From: Pseudomonas guineae
GTDB lineage: Bacteria > Pseudomonadota > Gammaproteobacteria > Pseudomonadales > Pseudomonadaceae
Assembly (NCBI RefSeq): GCF_900113745.1
Contig: NZ_FOQL01000004.1
Span: forward strand, 1-64,000
Direction of reading: 5' to 3'
DNA: 64,000 nt
Numbering within the stretch: the stretch's first letter is position 1; each line of letters opens with the position of its first letter. A program made the translations under genes and the position numbers. Below the pieces are notes generated by a model. The model did no database searches, was not told the DNA's origin, and was given only the letters and a program-made list of their open reading frames with translations. Below, piece after piece: positions 9,809-18,791 of the stretch.

Positions 9809-10123
9809 ATGCAAAAGATTCGTCGTGACGACGAGATCATCGTGATCGCCGGTAAAGACAAAGGTAAGCGTGGCAAGGTGCTTAAGGTTCTCGCTGACGA
9901 CCGCTTGGTCGTCGGTGGTATTAACCTAGTTAAGCGCCATACCAAGCCGAACCCGATGTCGGGCGTTCAGGGCGGTATCATCGAGAAAGAAGCGCCTCTG
10001 CACGCTTCTAACGTTGCCATCTTCAATGGCGAAACCAGCAAGGCTGACCGCGTTGGTTTCAAAATCGAAGACGGTAAGAAAATTCGTGTCTTCAAGTCGA
10101 CCCAAAAAGCGGTTGATGCTTGA
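9809..10123 (+). CDS. rplX: 50S ribosomal protein L24
   Basis: L24 is an assembly initiator of the 50S subunit. The 104-residue product has a KOW motif near its N-terminus ([17 protein letters not shown]) and the conserved [11 protein letters not shown] segment. ATG 9809 follows an AAGGAGATCCGAC ribosome-binding sequence. It lies 11 bases after rplN. Confidence 0.98.
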   Translation: MQKIRRDDEIIVIAGKDKGKRGKVLKVLADDRLVVGGINLVKRHTKPNPMSGVQGGIIEKEAPLHASNVAIFNGETSKADRVGFKIEDGKKIRVFKSTQKAVDA

Positions 10124-10143
10124 ACACTGCTAGGTAGAAGACC

Positions 10144-10683
10144 ATGGCACGACTAAAAGAGATTTACCGGAAAGAAATCGCGCCCAAGCTTAAGGAAGAA
10201 CTTAAGCTCGGCAACGTGATGGAAGTTCCGCGCATTACCAAGATCACCCTTAACATGGGCCTGGGCGAAGCAATCGGTGACAAGAAAATCATCGAGCACG
10301 CAGTTGCCGACCTGGAAAAGATTACCGGTCAGAAAGTCATTGTGACTTATGCTCGTAAGTCGATTGCAGGCTTCAAGGTTCGTGAGGGTTGGCCGATTGG
10401 CGTTAAAGTTACTCTGCGCCGTGAGCGTATGTATGAGTTCCTGGATCGTCTGCTGTCTATCTCCCTGCCGCGCGTGCGTGACTTCCGCGGCCTGAATGCC
10501 AAGTCCTTCGACGGTCGTGGCAACTACAGCATGGGCGTTAAAGAGCAGATCATCTTCCCGGAAATCGACTACGACAAGATCGATGCTCTGCGTGGTCTGG
10601 ATATTACCCTGACCACCACCGCCCGTTCGGATGATGAAGGTCGCGCCTTGTTGCGTGCTTTCAAATTCCCGTTCCGCAACTGA
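10144..10683 (+). CDS. rplE: 50S ribosomal protein L5
   Basis: L5 binds 5S rRNA and the P-site tRNA elbow. The 179-residue product has the usual start [16 protein letters not shown] and conserved [10 protein letters not shown], then the [20 protein letters not shown] segment. In E. coli, S8 represses the spc operon at the start of rplE; I did not verify such a site here. Confidence 0.98.
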   Translation: MARLKEIYRKEIAPKLKEELKLGNVMEVPRITKITLNMGLGEAIGDKKIIEHAVADLEKITGQKVIVTYARKSIAGFKVREGWPIGVKVTLRRERMYEFLDRLLSISLPRVRDFRGLNAKSFDGRGNYSMGVKEQIIFPEIDYDKIDALRGLDITLTTTARSDDEGRALLRAFKFPFRN

Positions 10684-10696
10684 TTGGAGTTGGATC

Positions 10697-11002
10697 ATGG
10701 CCAAAACCAGCATGAAAAACCGCGAGCTGAAGCGTCAGCAGACGGTAGCTAAGTACGCTAAGAAGCGTGCTGAGCTGAAAGCTACCATCGCCGATCTGAA
10801 CGCCAGTCCGGAAGCGCGTTGGGAAGCCCAAGTAGCGCTGCAGAAGCAGCCGCGTGACGCCAGTGCTTCGCGCCTGCGTAATCGCTGCCGCATTACCGGT
10901 CGTCCGCACGGCGTTTATCGCAAGTTCGGTCTGTCGCGTATCAAGCTGCGTGAAGCTGCAATGCGTGGTGATGTACCCGGTCTGGTTAAAGCCAGCTGGT
11001 AA
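10697..11002 (+). CDS. rpsN: 30S ribosomal protein S14 (zinc-independent form)
   Basis: S14 belongs to the head of the 30S subunit. The 101-residue protein is the long C-minus form: it has one cysteine (in [19 protein letters not shown]) and lacks the two CxxC zinc knuckles of the short form. ATG 10697 follows TTGGAGTTGGATC. Two tandem hairpins and a new promoter follow, so rpsN may close one transcription segment. Confidence 0.98.
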   Translation: MAKTSMKNRELKRQQTVAKYAKKRAELKATIADLNASPEARWEAQVALQKQPRDASASRLRNRCRITGRPHGVYRKFGLSRIKLREAAMRGDVPGLVKASW

Positions 11003-11005
11003 AAA

Positions 11006-11035
11006 ACAAAGCCGGCCTAGTGCCGGCTTTGTTTT
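11006..11035 (+). terminator. Terminator-like hairpin after rpsN
   Basis: ACAAAGCCGGC pairs with GCCGGCTTTGT around a five-base loop and is followed by TTTTAT. It is a good rho-independent terminator shape in the middle of a ribosomal protein cluster, where complete termination would not be expected. Confidence 0.7.
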
Positions 11036-11040
11036 ATCTG

Positions 11041-11074
11041 TGAATCAAGCCCCTTTGGGGCTTGATTCATTTTT
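11041..11074 (+). terminator. Second hairpin after rpsN, containing a promoter -35 box
   Basis: TGAATCAAGCCCC pairs perfectly with GGGGCTTGATTCA around TTT, followed by TTTTT. It lies five bases after the first hairpin. The 3' arm contains the TTGATT of the promoter at 11062-11090. Confidence 0.65.
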
Positions 11075-11090
11075 GATCAGTCTCTAGAAT
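11062..11090 (+). promoter_or_regulatory. Candidate internal promoter ahead of rpsH
   Basis: TTGATT-N17-TAGAAT starts in the 3' arm of the preceding hairpin and lies about 95 bases upstream of rpsH. It has a good -10 box and optimal spacing. It would restart transcription after the double hairpin. Confidence 0.6.
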
Positions 11091-11184
11091 GCTCGGCTCG
11101 CCTGAGCCTGGGTTTAATTTTTCCAGAATTCTCAGCGACTGTAGCCGTAAGGCTAATTCTTTTTGTATCAGGAGCGTCTAGCCC

Positions 11185-11577
11185 ATGAGTATGCAGGACC
11201 CGTTAGCGGACATGCTAACTCGTATCCGTAATGCCCAGATGGCTGAAAAGTCCGTCGTAAGCATGCCATCTTCCACGTTGAAGGTGGCTGTAGCCAAAGT
11301 TTTGAAAGACGAAGGTTATATTGCGGGTTATCAGATCAGCGGCGAAGTTAAGCCGCAGCTGTCCATCGAGCTGAAGTACTTCGAAGGCCGTCCGGTTATC
11401 GAAGAAGTTAAGCGCGTAAGCCGTCCAGGCCTTCGCCAATATAAGTCCTCTGATGACCTGCCGAAAGTTCGTGGCGGTCTCGGGGTTTCCATCGTCTCCA
11501 CCAATAAAGGTGTGATGACGGACCGCGCTGCGCGCGCTGCCGGTGTCGGCGGTGAAGTGCTTTGCACAGTGTTCTAA
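11185..11577 (+). CDS. rpsH: 30S ribosomal protein S8
   Basis: S8 binds helix 21 of 16S rRNA, and in E. coli it represses the spc operon. The 130-residue product starts [18 protein letters not shown] and ends [11 protein letters not shown], normal for the family. ATG 11185 follows TCAGGAGCG. The 182-base gap before it carries two hairpins and a promoter, unlike the tight spacing elsewhere in the cluster. Confidence 0.98.
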   Translation: MSMQDPLADMLTRIRNAQMAEKSVVSMPSSTLKVAVAKVLKDEGYIAGYQISGEVKPQLSIELKYFEGRPVIEEVKRVSRPGLRQYKSSDDLPKVRGGLGVSIVSTNKGVMTDRAARAAGVGGEVLCTVF

Positions 11578-11590
11578 GGGGGGAATAAGC

Positions 11591-12124
11591 ATGTCTCGTG
11601 TTGCTAAGAACCCCGTTACGCTGCCCGCTGGTGTTGAGGTCAAACTCGCCGGCCAACAGCTTTCGGTGAAGGGTGCCAAGGGTACTCTTGAACTGAATGT
11701 TCACTCGTCCGTTGAAGTCCTGCATGAAGCCGGTGAGCTGCGTTTCGCTGCTCGCAATGGTGATCAGCAGACTCGCGCCATGGCCGGTACTACTCGTGCC
11801 CTGGTCAATAATATGGTGATCGGCGTCCATGCTGGCTTTGAGCGTAAGCTTCAATTGGTCGGCGTTGGTTACAAGGCGCAAGCCAAAGGTCAGGTGTTGA
11901 GCCTCTCTCTGGGCTACTCCCATCCGATTGAGTACGAATTGCCGGAAGGCATCGTGGCTGAGACTCCCAACCAGACCGAGATCCTGATCAAGGGTACGGA
12001 CAAGCAGGTGGTTGGTCAGGTTGCTGCGGAGATTCGTGACTTCCGTCGTCCTGAACCTTATAAGGGCAAAGGTGTTCGTTACGCTGACGAAGTCGTCCGC
12101 CGTAAAGAAGCCAAGAAGAAGTAG
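11591..12124 (+). CDS. rplF: 50S ribosomal protein L6
   Basis: L6 lies near the factor-binding centre of the 50S subunit. ATG 11591 gives [17 protein letters not shown] and 177 residues; a longer open frame from 11543 overlaps rpsH and is rejected. The C-terminal signature [16 protein letters not shown] is present. The start follows AAGGGGGGAATAAGC. Confidence 0.98.
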   Translation: MSRVAKNPVTLPAGVEVKLAGQQLSVKGAKGTLELNVHSSVEVLHEAGELRFAARNGDQQTRAMAGTTRALVNNMVIGVHAGFERKLQLVGVGYKAQAKGQVLSLSLGYSHPIEYELPEGIVAETPNQTEILIKGTDKQVVGQVAAEIRDFRRPEPYKGKGVRYADEVVRRKEAKKK

Positions 12125-12134
12125 GGCATAGCAA

Positions 12135-12485
12135 ATGACCGACAAAAAAGTTACTCGACTGCGTCGCGCTCGCAAAGCACGCCTGAAAATGCACGAGCTC
12201 GAAGCCGTGCGTCTCTGCGTGTATCGCTCCTCGCAGCACATCTATGCCCAGGTCATTTCGGCCGACGGCAGCAAGGTTCTGGCCAGCGCCTCTACCTTGG
12301 ACAAAGCACTGCGTGACGGCGCCACTGGCAATGTCGACGCGGCCAAGAAAGTTGGCGAGCTGGTTGCCGAGCGTGCGAAAGCCGCTGGTGTAACTCAGGT
12401 TGCATTCGACCGTTCTGGCTTCAAGTACCACGGCCGCGTCCAGGCGCTGGCTGATGCTGCTCGTGAAGGCGGGCTGGAGTTCTAA
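12135..12485 (+). CDS. rplR: 50S ribosomal protein L18
   Basis: L18 binds 5S rRNA together with L5. The 116-residue protein has the basic N-terminal tail ([14 protein letters not shown]), the [15 protein letters not shown] strand and the [24 protein letters not shown] ending typical of the family. It lies 10 bases after rplF. Confidence 0.98.
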   Translation: MTDKKVTRLRRARKARLKMHELEAVRLCVYRSSQHIYAQVISADGSKVLASASTLDKALRDGATGNVDAAKKVGELVAERAKAAGVTQVAFDRSGFKYHGRVQALADAAREGGLEF

Positions 12486-12488
12486 GTT

Positions 12489-12989
12489 ATGTCAAATAAC
12501 GACCAAAAGCGCGACGAAGGCTACATCGAGAAGCTGGTACAGGTTAACCGCGTTGCCAAAACCGTTAAGGGTGGCCGTATCTTCACTTTCACCGCGTTGA
12601 CCGTGGTAGGTGATGGTAAGGGTCGCGTCGGTTTCGGCCGTGGCAAGTCCCGTGAAGTGCCAGCTGCCATCCAGAAGGCGATGGAAGCTGCTCGTCGCAA
12701 CATGATTCAAGTAGATCTGAACGGTACAACCCTGCAGTACGCCATCAAGTCTAACCATGGCGCCTCCAAGGTTTACATGCAGCCTGCTTCGGAAGGTACC
12801 GGCATCATCGCCGGCGGTGCTATGCGTGCCGTTCTGGAAGTCGCTGGTGTGCAGAACGTTCTGGCTAAGTGCTACGGCTCGACTAACCAAGTGAACGTGG
12901 TTTACGCCACTTTCAAAGGTTTGAAAGCTATGCAGTCGCCAGGTTCTATTGCGGCCAAGCGTGGCAAGAGCGTCGAGGAGATTCTCTAA
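12489..12989 (+). CDS. rpsE: 30S ribosomal protein S5
   Basis: S5 is a decoding-fidelity protein at the mRNA entry side. The 166-residue product has the double-stranded RNA-binding region with [19 protein letters not shown] (about residues 19-37) and the [15 protein letters not shown] motif. No substitution typical of spectinomycin resistance is obvious by eye. It starts 3 bases after rplR. Confidence 0.98.
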   Translation: MSNNDQKRDEGYIEKLVQVNRVAKTVKGGRIFTFTALTVVGDGKGRVGFGRGKSREVPAAIQKAMEAARRNMIQVDLNGTTLQYAIKSNHGASKVYMQPASEGTGIIAGGAMRAVLEVAGVQNVLAKCYGSTNQVNVVYATFKGLKAMQSPGSIAAKRGKSVEEIL

Positions 12990-12991
12990 TC

Positions 12992-13171
12992 ATGGCTACT
13001 ACCGTAAAAGTTACGCTGATCAAAAGCATGACCGGCCGTATCCCTAACCATAAGCTCTGCGTTAAGGGTTTGGGTCTGCGTCGCATCGGTCACACCGTAG
13101 AAGTACTGGATACTCCCGAGAATCGCGGGATGATCAACAAGGCTTACTACATGCTCCGCGTCGAGGGTTAA
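12992..13171 (+). CDS. rpmD: 50S ribosomal protein L30
   Basis: L30 is a small two-domain protein of the large subunit. I translated the 59-residue product directly: it begins [16 protein letters not shown] and contains [14 protein letters not shown] and a C-terminal YMLRVEG. All match the bacterial L30 family. The gene lies 2 bases after rpsE and 3 bases before rplO. Confidence 0.97.
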   Translation: MATTVKVTLIKSMTGRIPNHKLCVKGLGLRRIGHTVEVLDTPENRGMINKAYYMLRVEG

Positions 13172-13174
13172 TAC

Positions 13175-13609
13175 ATGTACCTGAACGATTTGAGTCCTGC
13201 GCCGGGTTCCCGCCGCGAGAAGCACCGTCCGGGCCGTGGTATCGGTAGCGGTTTGGGTAAGACTGGTGGCCGCGGCCACAAAGGTCAGACCTCCCGCTCC
13301 GGTGGCACCATTGCTCCGGGTTTCGAAGGCGGCCAGCAGCCTCTGCACCGCCGTTTGCCTAAGTTCGGTTTCGTTTCTTTGAAGGCTATGGACCGTGCGC
13401 AAGTACGGACTTCCGAGCTGAATAAAATCGAAGGCGGCATTGTTACTCTGCAGTCGCTAAAGGATGCCAACCTGATCAACCAAAACGTACAGCGTGTGAA
13501 AGTCATGCTGTCCGGTGAAGTTACTCAGGCAGTCACCCTTAAAGGTATCGCCGTCACCAAAGGTGCACGTGCGGCTATCGAAGCAGCTGGCGGTAAGTTC
13601 GAGGAATAA
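13175..13609 (+). CDS. rplO: 50S ribosomal protein L15
   Basis: L15 is a late-assembling 50S protein. The 144-residue product has the glycine/arginine-rich N-terminal half ([19 protein letters not shown], about residues 21-39) and the globular C-terminal half ending KFEE. The stop is adjacent to the secY start, so L15 and SecY are translationally linked. Confidence 0.98.
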   Translation: MYLNDLSPAPGSRREKHRPGRGIGSGLGKTGGRGHKGQTSRSGGTIAPGFEGGQQPLHRRLPKFGFVSLKAMDRAQVRTSELNKIEGGIVTLQSLKDANLINQNVQRVKVMLSGEVTQAVTLKGIAVTKGARAAIEAAGGKFEE

Positions 13610-14938
13610 ATGGCTAAGCAAGGTGCTCTCTCAGCGCTCAGCAATGGCGGGTTATCCGAGCTCTGGGCTCGTCTGCGCTTTCTGTTAATGGCGATTATCG
13701 TCTATCGGATAGGTGCACACATCCCGGTTCCCGGTATCAACCCTGATCGGCTGGCGGACCTGTTTCGACAGAATGAGGGGACCATTCTTAGCTTGTTCAA
13801 CATGTTTTCCGGCGGTGCGCTGGAGCGTATGAGCATTTTTGCACTGGGGATCATGCCGTATATTTCGGCGTCGATCATCATGCAGCTCATGACCGCTGTC
13901 AGCCCGCAGCTGGAGCAGTTGAAGAAGGAAGGTGAGGCTGGCCGTCGCAAGATTAGCCAGTACACCCGCTACGGCACCCTCGTCCTGGCTATTGTCCAAG
14001 CGGTCGGCATGTCCGTCGGCTTGGCCAGCCAGGGCGTAGCGTTTACGGTCGATTTCGGCTTCCACTTCGTTGCGGTCACCACGTTTGTGGCGGGTGCGAT
14101 GTTTATGATGTGGCTAGGCGAGCAAATCACCGAGCGTGGTGTTGGCAACGGTATTTCGATGCTGATCTTTGCAGGCATCGTGGCCGGTCTGCCGTCGGCG
14201 ATTGGGCAGTCTTTTGAGTCTGCTCGCCAGGGCGATATTAATATCTTTGCCCTGATCGCCATCGGTTTGCTGGCAGTAGCGATTATCGGTTTCGTGGTGT
14301 TCATTGAGCGTGGTCAGCGTCGTATTGCTGTTCATTACGCCAAGCGTCAGCAGGGCCGTAAGGTCTTCGCTGCGCAGACCAGCCACTTGCCGTTGAAGGT
14401 GAACATGGCGGGGGTTATCCCGGCTATTTTCGCCAGCAGCCTTCTGTTATTCCCGGCTTCGCTGGGTGCCTGGTTTGGTCAGTCTGAAGGTATGGGCTGG
14501 CTGCAGGATATTTCACAGGCTATCGCTCCTGGTCAGCCGTTGAACATTTTGCTGTTTAGTGCGGGGATTGTATTTTTCTGCTTCTTCTACACAGCGCTGA
14601 TGTTCAACCCGAAAGACGTAGCGGAGAACCTGAAGAAGTCCGGTGCCTTTATTCCCGGTATCCGTCCAGGTGAGCAGTCGGCGCGCTATATCGATGGCGT
14701 GTTGACCCGTTTGACCATGTTCGGTGCTCTTTACATGACGGCCGTATGCTTGCTGCCCCAGTTCTTGGTGGTGGCTGCCAACGTACCGTTCTATCTTGGC
14801 GGGACCTCGTTGCTGATCGTGGTAGTGGTTGTGATGGACTTTATGTCCCAAGTACAATCGCACCTCGTTTCACACCAGTACGAATCCCTGATGAAGAAAG
14901 CCAACCTGAAGGGCTACGGCAGCGGCATGCTGCGCTGA
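13610..14938 (+). CDS. secY: Protein translocase subunit SecY
   Basis: SecY is the channel of the SecYEG translocon in the inner membrane. The 442-residue protein has about ten hydrophobic helices. It also has the plug-region segment [31 protein letters not shown] (two lines of the family signature, near residues 63-93) and the cytosolic loop [13 protein letters not shown]. The gene starts immediately after the rplO stop. Its partner secE is not in the window, because the block normally following tufB is absent here. Confidence 0.98.
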   Translation: MAKQGALSALSNGGLSELWARLRFLLMAIIVYRIGAHIPVPGINPDRLADLFRQNEGTILSLFNMFSGGALERMSIFALGIMPYISASIIMQLMTAVSPQLEQLKKEGEAGRRKISQYTRYGTLVLAIVQAVGMSVGLASQGVAFTVDFGFHFVAVTTFVAGAMFMMWLGEQITERGVGNGISMLIFAGIVAGLPSAIGQSFESARQGDINIFALIAIGLLAVAIIGFVVFIERGQRRIAVHYAKRQQGRKVFAAQTSHLPLKVNMAGVIPAIFASSLLLFPASLGAWFGQSEGMGWLQDISQAIAPGQPLNILLFSAGIVFFCFFYTALMFNPKDVAENLKKSGAFIPGIRPGEQSARYIDGVLTRLTMFGALYMTAVCLLPQFLVVAANVPFYLGGTSLLIVVVVVMDFMSQVQSHLVSHQYESLMKKANLKGYGSGMLR

Positions 14939-14964
14939 AGTCCATAAGGTTCGAGGAGTTGGTG

Positions 14965-15081
14965 ATGAAAGTTCGTGCATCGGTGAAAAAGCTGTGCCGT
15001 AACTGCAAGATTGTTCGTCGCGAAGGTGTTGTTCGCGTTATTTGCAGCGCGGAGCCGCGTCACAAGCAGCGCCAAGGCTGA
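14965..15081 (+). CDS. rpmJ: 50S ribosomal protein L36, zinc-binding form
   Basis: L36 is the smallest ribosomal protein. My translation gives 38 residues beginning [15 protein letters not shown]. The zinc knuckle C-x2-C-x12-C-x4-H is complete (CRNC, then VICSAEPRH), so this is the zinc-dependent (C-plus) form. It follows GAGGAGTTGGTG and closes the spc segment before a hairpin and a new promoter. Confidence 0.97.
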   Translation: MKVRASVKKLCRNCKIVRREGVVRVICSAEPRHKQRQG

Positions 15082-15096
15082 GTGTGAAGAAGTGAT

Positions 15097-15125
15097 AAGC
15101 CCGGCAGCTAGTGCGCTGTCGGGTT
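15097..15125 (+). terminator. Attenuator-like hairpin between rpmJ and rpsM
   Basis: AAGCCCGGCAGC pairs with GCTGTCGGGTT (one G-T pair) around a six-base loop. The downstream sequence is AT-rich but lacks a long T-run. The promoter at 15124-15152 starts in its 3' arm. Confidence 0.5.
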
Positions 15126-15152
15126 GATTATTTGTTTCTACAGCGTTAATAT
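15124..15152 (+). promoter_or_regulatory. Candidate promoter of the alpha operon (rpsM-rpsK-rpsD-rpoA-rplQ)
   Basis: TTGATT-N17-TAATAT has optimal spacing, a strong -10 box and a GC-rich discriminator (CTCGCGCCC). It lies about 60 bases upstream of rpsM and overlaps the end of the preceding hairpin. Confidence 0.7.
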
Positions 15153-15211
15153 CTCGCGCCCTATTTCTTGGCTTCCGGGGCGTAGGTAGCTGTCAATTGG
15201 AGTTCCACTGA

Positions 15212-15568
15212 ATGGCCCGTATTGCAGGCGTTAACATTCCGGATAACAAGCACACTGTTATCTCGTTGACCTACATCTTTGGTGTTGGTCGCACTACTGC
15301 ACAGAAAGTCTGTGCTGCCGCCGGCGTTAATCCGGCTGTGAAAATCAAAGATCTCTCTGACGAGCAGATCGAGCAGCTGCGTGGCGAAGTAGCCAAGGTG
15401 AATACCGAAGGCGACCTGCGTCGTGAAGTGAACATGAAAATCAAGCGTTTGATGGACCTGGGTTGCTTCCGTGGTCTGCGTCATCGTCGCGGTCTACCGG
15501 TTCGCGGTCAGCGTACCAAGACCAACGCGCGTACCCGTAAGGGCCCGCGTAAGCCGATCCGCAAGTAA
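15212..15568 (+). CDS. rpsM: 30S ribosomal protein S13
   Basis: S13 is at the top of the 30S head, contacting P-site tRNA and the 50S subunit. The 118-residue protein has the family start [14 protein letters not shown], then [27 protein letters not shown] near the C-terminus. ATG 15212 follows TTGGAGTTCCACTGA. It is the first gene of the alpha segment. Confidence 0.98.
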   Translation: MARIAGVNIPDNKHTVISLTYIFGVGRTTAQKVCAAAGVNPAVKIKDLSDEQIEQLRGEVAKVNTEGDLRREVNMKIKRLMDLGCFRGLRHRRGLPVRGQRTKTNARTRKGPRKPIRK

Positions 15569-15598
15569 TCGCATTCGCGCATCGACAGGAATTTAGTC

Positions 15599-15988
15599 AT
15601 GGCAAAACCTGCTGCTCGTACTCGTAAGAAAGTCAAAAAGACAGTGGTTGATGGCATCGCCCACATCCACGCTTCTTTCAACAACACAATCGTGACCATT
15701 ACTGACCGTCAGGGCAACGCTCTGTCCTGGGCTACCTCTGGTGGTTCGGGTTTCCGCGGCTCGCGTAAAAGCACCCCGTTCGCCGCCCAGGTGGCTGCAG
15801 AACGTGCTGGTCAAGCTGCGCTGGAATACGGCCTGAAGAACCTCGACGTTAACGTTAAGGGTCCCGGTCCGGGTCGTGAGTCCGCTGTCCGTGCTTTGAA
15901 CGGTTGCGGCTATAAGATCGCCAGCATCACCGATGTGACGCCCATCCCGCATAACGGGTGCCGTCCTTCGAAGAAGCGTCGCGTGTAA
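15599..15988 (+). CDS. rpsK: 30S ribosomal protein S11
   Basis: S11 lies on the platform of the 30S subunit near the Shine-Dalgarno helix. The 129-residue product has the signature segments [20 protein letters not shown] (about residues 29-48) and a C-terminal [18 protein letters not shown]. It is preceded by a GACAGGAATTTAGTC ribosome-binding region, 30 bases after rpsM. Confidence 0.98.
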   Translation: MAKPAARTRKKVKKTVVDGIAHIHASFNNTIVTITDRQGNALSWATSGGSGFRGSRKSTPFAAQVAAERAGQAALEYGLKNLDVNVKGPGPGRESAVRALNGCGYKIASITDVTPIPHNGCRPSKKRRV

Positions 15989-16005
15989 TCAGGAGACAGT
16001 GAGAA

Positions 16006-16626
16006 ATGGCTCGTTACATTGGTCCCAAGTGCAAACTGTCTCGTCGTGAAGGCACAGATCTTTTCCTAAAAAGCGGTGTACGCGCTCTGGAATCGAAGTG
16101 CAACATCGAAGCAGCCCCAGGTATTCACGGTCAGCGCCGTGGTCGTCAGTCTGACTACGGCACACAGCTACGTGAGAAGCAAAAAGTTCGTCGTATCTAC
16201 GGTGTACTTGAGCGTCAGTTCAGTGGTTATTACAAAGAAGCGGCCGGCAAGAAAGGCGCTACTGGTGAGAACCTGCTGCAACTGCTCGAGTGTCGTCTGG
16301 ATAACGTGGTTTATCGCATGGGCTATGGCTCAACTCGCGCTGAATCCCGTCAGCTGGTATCGCACAAGTCGATCAGCGTAAACGGTAATACTGTAAACGT
16401 TCCGTCCTACCAGGTTAAAGCTGGCGACGTCGTTGCAATTCGCGAGAAGGCGAAGAATCAGCTGCGCATTGTTCAAGCTCTCGAGCTGTGTGCCCAGCGT
16501 GGCCGCGTTGAATGGGTAGAAGTAGACACTGAGAAGAAGTCTGGCGTGTTCAAAAGCGTCCCGGCTCGCAGTGATCTCTCCGCTGACATCAACGAAAGCC
16601 TGATTGTCGAGCTCTACTCCAAGTAA
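16006..16626 (+). CDS. rpsD: 30S ribosomal protein S4
   Basis: S4 nucleates 30S assembly, and in E. coli it represses the alpha operon by binding the rpsM leader. The product has 206 residues with the usual start [19 protein letters not shown]. Its central S4 RNA-binding domain contains [27 protein letters not shown] (about residues 94-120). Whether the rpsM leader forms the E. coli pseudoknot target cannot be judged by eye. Confidence 0.98.
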   Translation: MARYIGPKCKLSRREGTDLFLKSGVRALESKCNIEAAPGIHGQRRGRQSDYGTQLREKQKVRRIYGVLERQFSGYYKEAAGKKGATGENLLQLLECRLDNVVYRMGYGSTRAESRQLVSHKSISVNGNTVNVPSYQVKAGDVVAIREKAKNQLRIVQALELCAQRGRVEWVEVDTEKKSGVFKSVPARSDLSADINESLIVELYSK

Positions 16627-16648
16627 GGGCTAGAAAATAGGTGCATCC

Positions 16649-17650
16649 ATGCAGATTTCGGTAAATGAGTTCCTGACCCCCCGTCACATTGATGTGCAGG
16701 TGGTCAGTCCGACCCGCGCCAAGATCACTCTCGAGCCTCTCGAGCGTGGCTTTGGCCACACCCTGGGCAACGCGCTGCGCCGCATCTTGTTGTCCTCTAT
16801 GCCTGGCTGTGCAGTAGTTGAGGCCGAGATTGACGGTGTACTCCATGAGTACAGCGCCATCGAAGGTGTTCAGGAAGATGTCATTGAAATCCTGCTCAAC
16901 CTGAAAGGTCTGGCTGTCAAATTGCACGGTCGAGACGAAGTGACACTGACTCTGGCGAAGAAGGGCTCGGGCGTAGTTACCGCTGCCGATATTCAGCTGG
17001 ATCACGATGTCGAAATCGTCAATGGCGACCACGTAATCGCCAATATGGCTTCCACTGGCGCGCTGAACATGAAGCTCACCATAGCTCGTGGTCGCGGCTA
17101 TGAGCCGGCTGACGCTCGTCAGAGCGATGAAGATGAAAGCCGCAGCATTGGTCGCTTGCAGCTGGATGCTTCGTTCAGCCCGGTACGCCGTGTGTCGTAC
17201 GTGGTGGAAAACGCTCGTGTTGAGCAGCGTACTAACTTGGACAAGTTGGTTATCGACCTGGAGACCAACGGTACTCTGGACCCAGAAGAGGCAATTCGTC
17301 GTGCCGCAACCATCCTGCAACAGCAGTTGGCTGCGTTCGTCGACCTCAAAGGCGACAGTGAGCCAGTGGTAGTTGAGCAGGAAGACGAGATCGATCCGAT
17401 CCTTCTGCGTCCGGTTGATGACCTGGAATTGACTGTTCGTTCGGCTAACTGCCTCAAGGCAGAGAACATTTATTACATCGGTGATCTGATTCAGCGCACC
17501 GAAGTTGAATTGTTGAAAACGCCGAACCTGGGCAAGAAATCCCTGACTGAAATCAAGGATGTTCTGGCTTCTCGCGGTCTTTCCCTCGGTATGCGCCTCG
17601 ACAATTGGCCGCCGGCAAGTCTGAAGAAAGACGATAAGGCGACTGCCTGA
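16649..17650 (+). CDS. rpoA: DNA-directed RNA polymerase subunit alpha
   Basis: The alpha subunit dimerises to assemble RNA polymerase, and its C-terminal domain binds UP elements and activators. The 333-residue protein has the N-terminal assembly domain (residues 1-235, with [20 protein letters not shown]). A linker follows, then the C-terminal domain (about 250-325, with [17 protein letters not shown] and [15 protein letters not shown]). The rpoB and rpoC partners, usually about 15-20 kb upstream in Pseudomonas, are not in this window. Confidence 0.98.
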   Translation: MQISVNEFLTPRHIDVQVVSPTRAKITLEPLERGFGHTLGNALRRILLSSMPGCAVVEAEIDGVLHEYSAIEGVQEDVIEILLNLKGLAVKLHGRDEVTLTLAKKGSGVVTAADIQLDHDVEIVNGDHVIANMASTGALNMKLTIARGRGYEPADARQSDEDESRSIGRLQLDASFSPVRRVSYVVENARVEQRTNLDKLVIDLETNGTLDPEEAIRRAATILQQQLAAFVDLKGDSEPVVVEQEDEIDPILLRPVDDLELTVRSANCLKAENIYYIGDLIQRTEVELLKTPNLGKKSLTEIKDVLASRGLSLGMRLDNWPPASLKKDDKATA

Positions 17651-17692
17651 TCGTCATCATCACCGAACGTGAGTTTGGTAAGGAATTGAACC

Positions 17693-18079
17693 ATGCGTCA
17701 TCGTAAAAGTGGCCGTCACCTCAGCCGCACCAGCGCACACCGCAAGGCCATGTTCCAGAACATGGCGGTATCGCTGTTCGAGCATGAGCTGATCAAAACT
17801 ACTCTGCCGAAAGCCAAAGAGCTGCGTCGCGTTGCCGAGCCGCTGATTACTCTGGCTAAAGAAGACAGCGTTGCCAATCGTCGTCTGGCCTTCGACCGTA
17901 CGCGTTCGAAAGCCATCGTCGGTAAGCTGTTCAACGACCTGGGCAAGCGCTACGCCACCCGTCAGGGCGGTTATCTGCGTATTCTCAAGTGCGGTTTCCG
18001 CACGGGCGACAATGCTCCAATGGCCTATGTTGAGCTGGTTGACCGTCCGGTCGCTGGTGCAGCTGTAGACGCTGAGTAA
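17693..18079 (+). CDS. rplQ: 50S ribosomal protein L17
   Basis: L17 is a primary 50S protein near the tunnel exit. The 128-residue product has the signature [24 protein letters not shown] at its start and a normal length. It is the last gene of the ribosomal cluster, followed by a strong terminator. In P. aeruginosa and P. putida the next gene is katA, which is not here. Confidence 0.98.
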   Translation: MRHRKSGRHLSRTSAHRKAMFQNMAVSLFEHELIKTTLPKAKELRRVAEPLITLAKEDSVANRRLAFDRTRSKAIVGKLFNDLGKRYATRQGGYLRILKCGFRTGDNAPMAYVELVDRPVAGAAVDAE

Positions 18080-18090
18080 GTTGTTGGTTG

Positions 18091-18125
18091 TATAAAAAAC
18101 CGGGCCTTGGCCCGGTTTTTTTATA
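18091..18125 (+). terminator. Terminator of the ribosomal protein cluster
   Basis: TATAAAAAACCGGGCC pairs with GGCCCGGTTTTTTTATA around TT. The A-rich 5' arm and T-rich 3' arm make it a strong, possibly bidirectional terminator 12 bases after rplQ. Confidence 0.92.
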
Positions 18126-18269
18126 CGCTAAATAAGCTGTGCGCTTTGCATGTTTGACGGGTTTTTCTGCGTGTCATTGCGCTGCTAGCGTTTAGCTTTG
18201 TGCTTGACCCCTGCGCTGCGTGCGGCGAGCATAAACCACTGTTACCGCTCGATTAAGGGACCCCCCCCC

Positions 18270-18734
18270 ATGAAAGGTCATGTAGAAGTCATCGATTACC
18301 TGAAGATGCTGCTTAAAGGCGAGCTAGCGGCGCGTGATCAATATTTCGTGCATTCGCGTCTCTATGAAGACTGGGGCTTCAGCAAGTTGTACGAGCGAAT
18401 CAACCATGAAATGGAAGAGGAGACTCAGCACGCTGATGCGATCCTTAGGCGCATTCTATTTCTCGAAGGCACGCCGGACATGGTTGCTGATGGCTTTAGC
18501 TTCGGTCAGGCAGTGCCTGAGATGCTTAAGCTCGACCTCGCGTTGGAATATCACGTGCGGGAAGCCTTGAGTAAGGGCATCGCGCTCTGTGAGCAGCATC
18601 AGGATTATCAAACCCGTGACATCCTCTTGGTGCAGCTCAAGGATACCGAGGAAGATCATGCTTACTGGTTGGAGATTCAACTTGGCTTGATCGACAAACT
18701 CGGTCTACAAAACTACCTACAGGCGCAGATGTAG
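18270..18734 (+). CDS. ftnA: Non-heme bacterial ferritin (FtnA; historically named BfrA)
   Basis: The protein forms a 24-subunit iron-storage cage. The product has 154 residues and is a four-helix ferritin: the ferroxidase ligands lie in the [22 protein letters not shown] and DTEEDHAYW segments. In heme bacterioferritins the residue before KHAD/QHAD is the heme-binding methionine (Met52 in E. coli Bfr). Here it is threonine (EEETQHAD), as in P. aeruginosa PA4235, which was renamed FtnA. ATG 18270 is separated from a TAAGGGA ribosome-binding sequence by nine Cs, an unusual spacer that could vary in length. katA, its usual left neighbour, is absent. Confidence 0.9.
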   Translation: MKGHVEVIDYLKMLLKGELAARDQYFVHSRLYEDWGFSKLYERINHEMEEETQHADAILRRILFLEGTPDMVADGFSFGQAVPEMLKLDLALEYHVREALSKGIALCEQHQDYQTRDILLVQLKDTEEDHAYWLEIQLGLIDKLGLQNYLQAQM

Positions 18735-18745
18735 GCGTTTATAGA

Positions 18746-18780
18746 CAATAAAAAGCCCCGAAATCCGGGGCTTTTTATTG
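18746..18780. terminator. Bidirectional terminator between ftnA and uvrA
   Basis: CAATAAAAAGCCCCG pairs with CGGGGCTTTTTATTG around a short loop. The symmetrical A/T-rich arms let it end both ftnA (+) and uvrA (-), which converge here. Confidence 0.92.
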
Positions 18781-18791
18781 CGTGCGCGTAG

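Noticed and set aside
11041..11074. Second hairpin after rpsN as an S8 regulatory target
   Set aside because: It does not resemble the S8-binding helix of 16S rRNA, and the E. coli target lies at rplE, not here.
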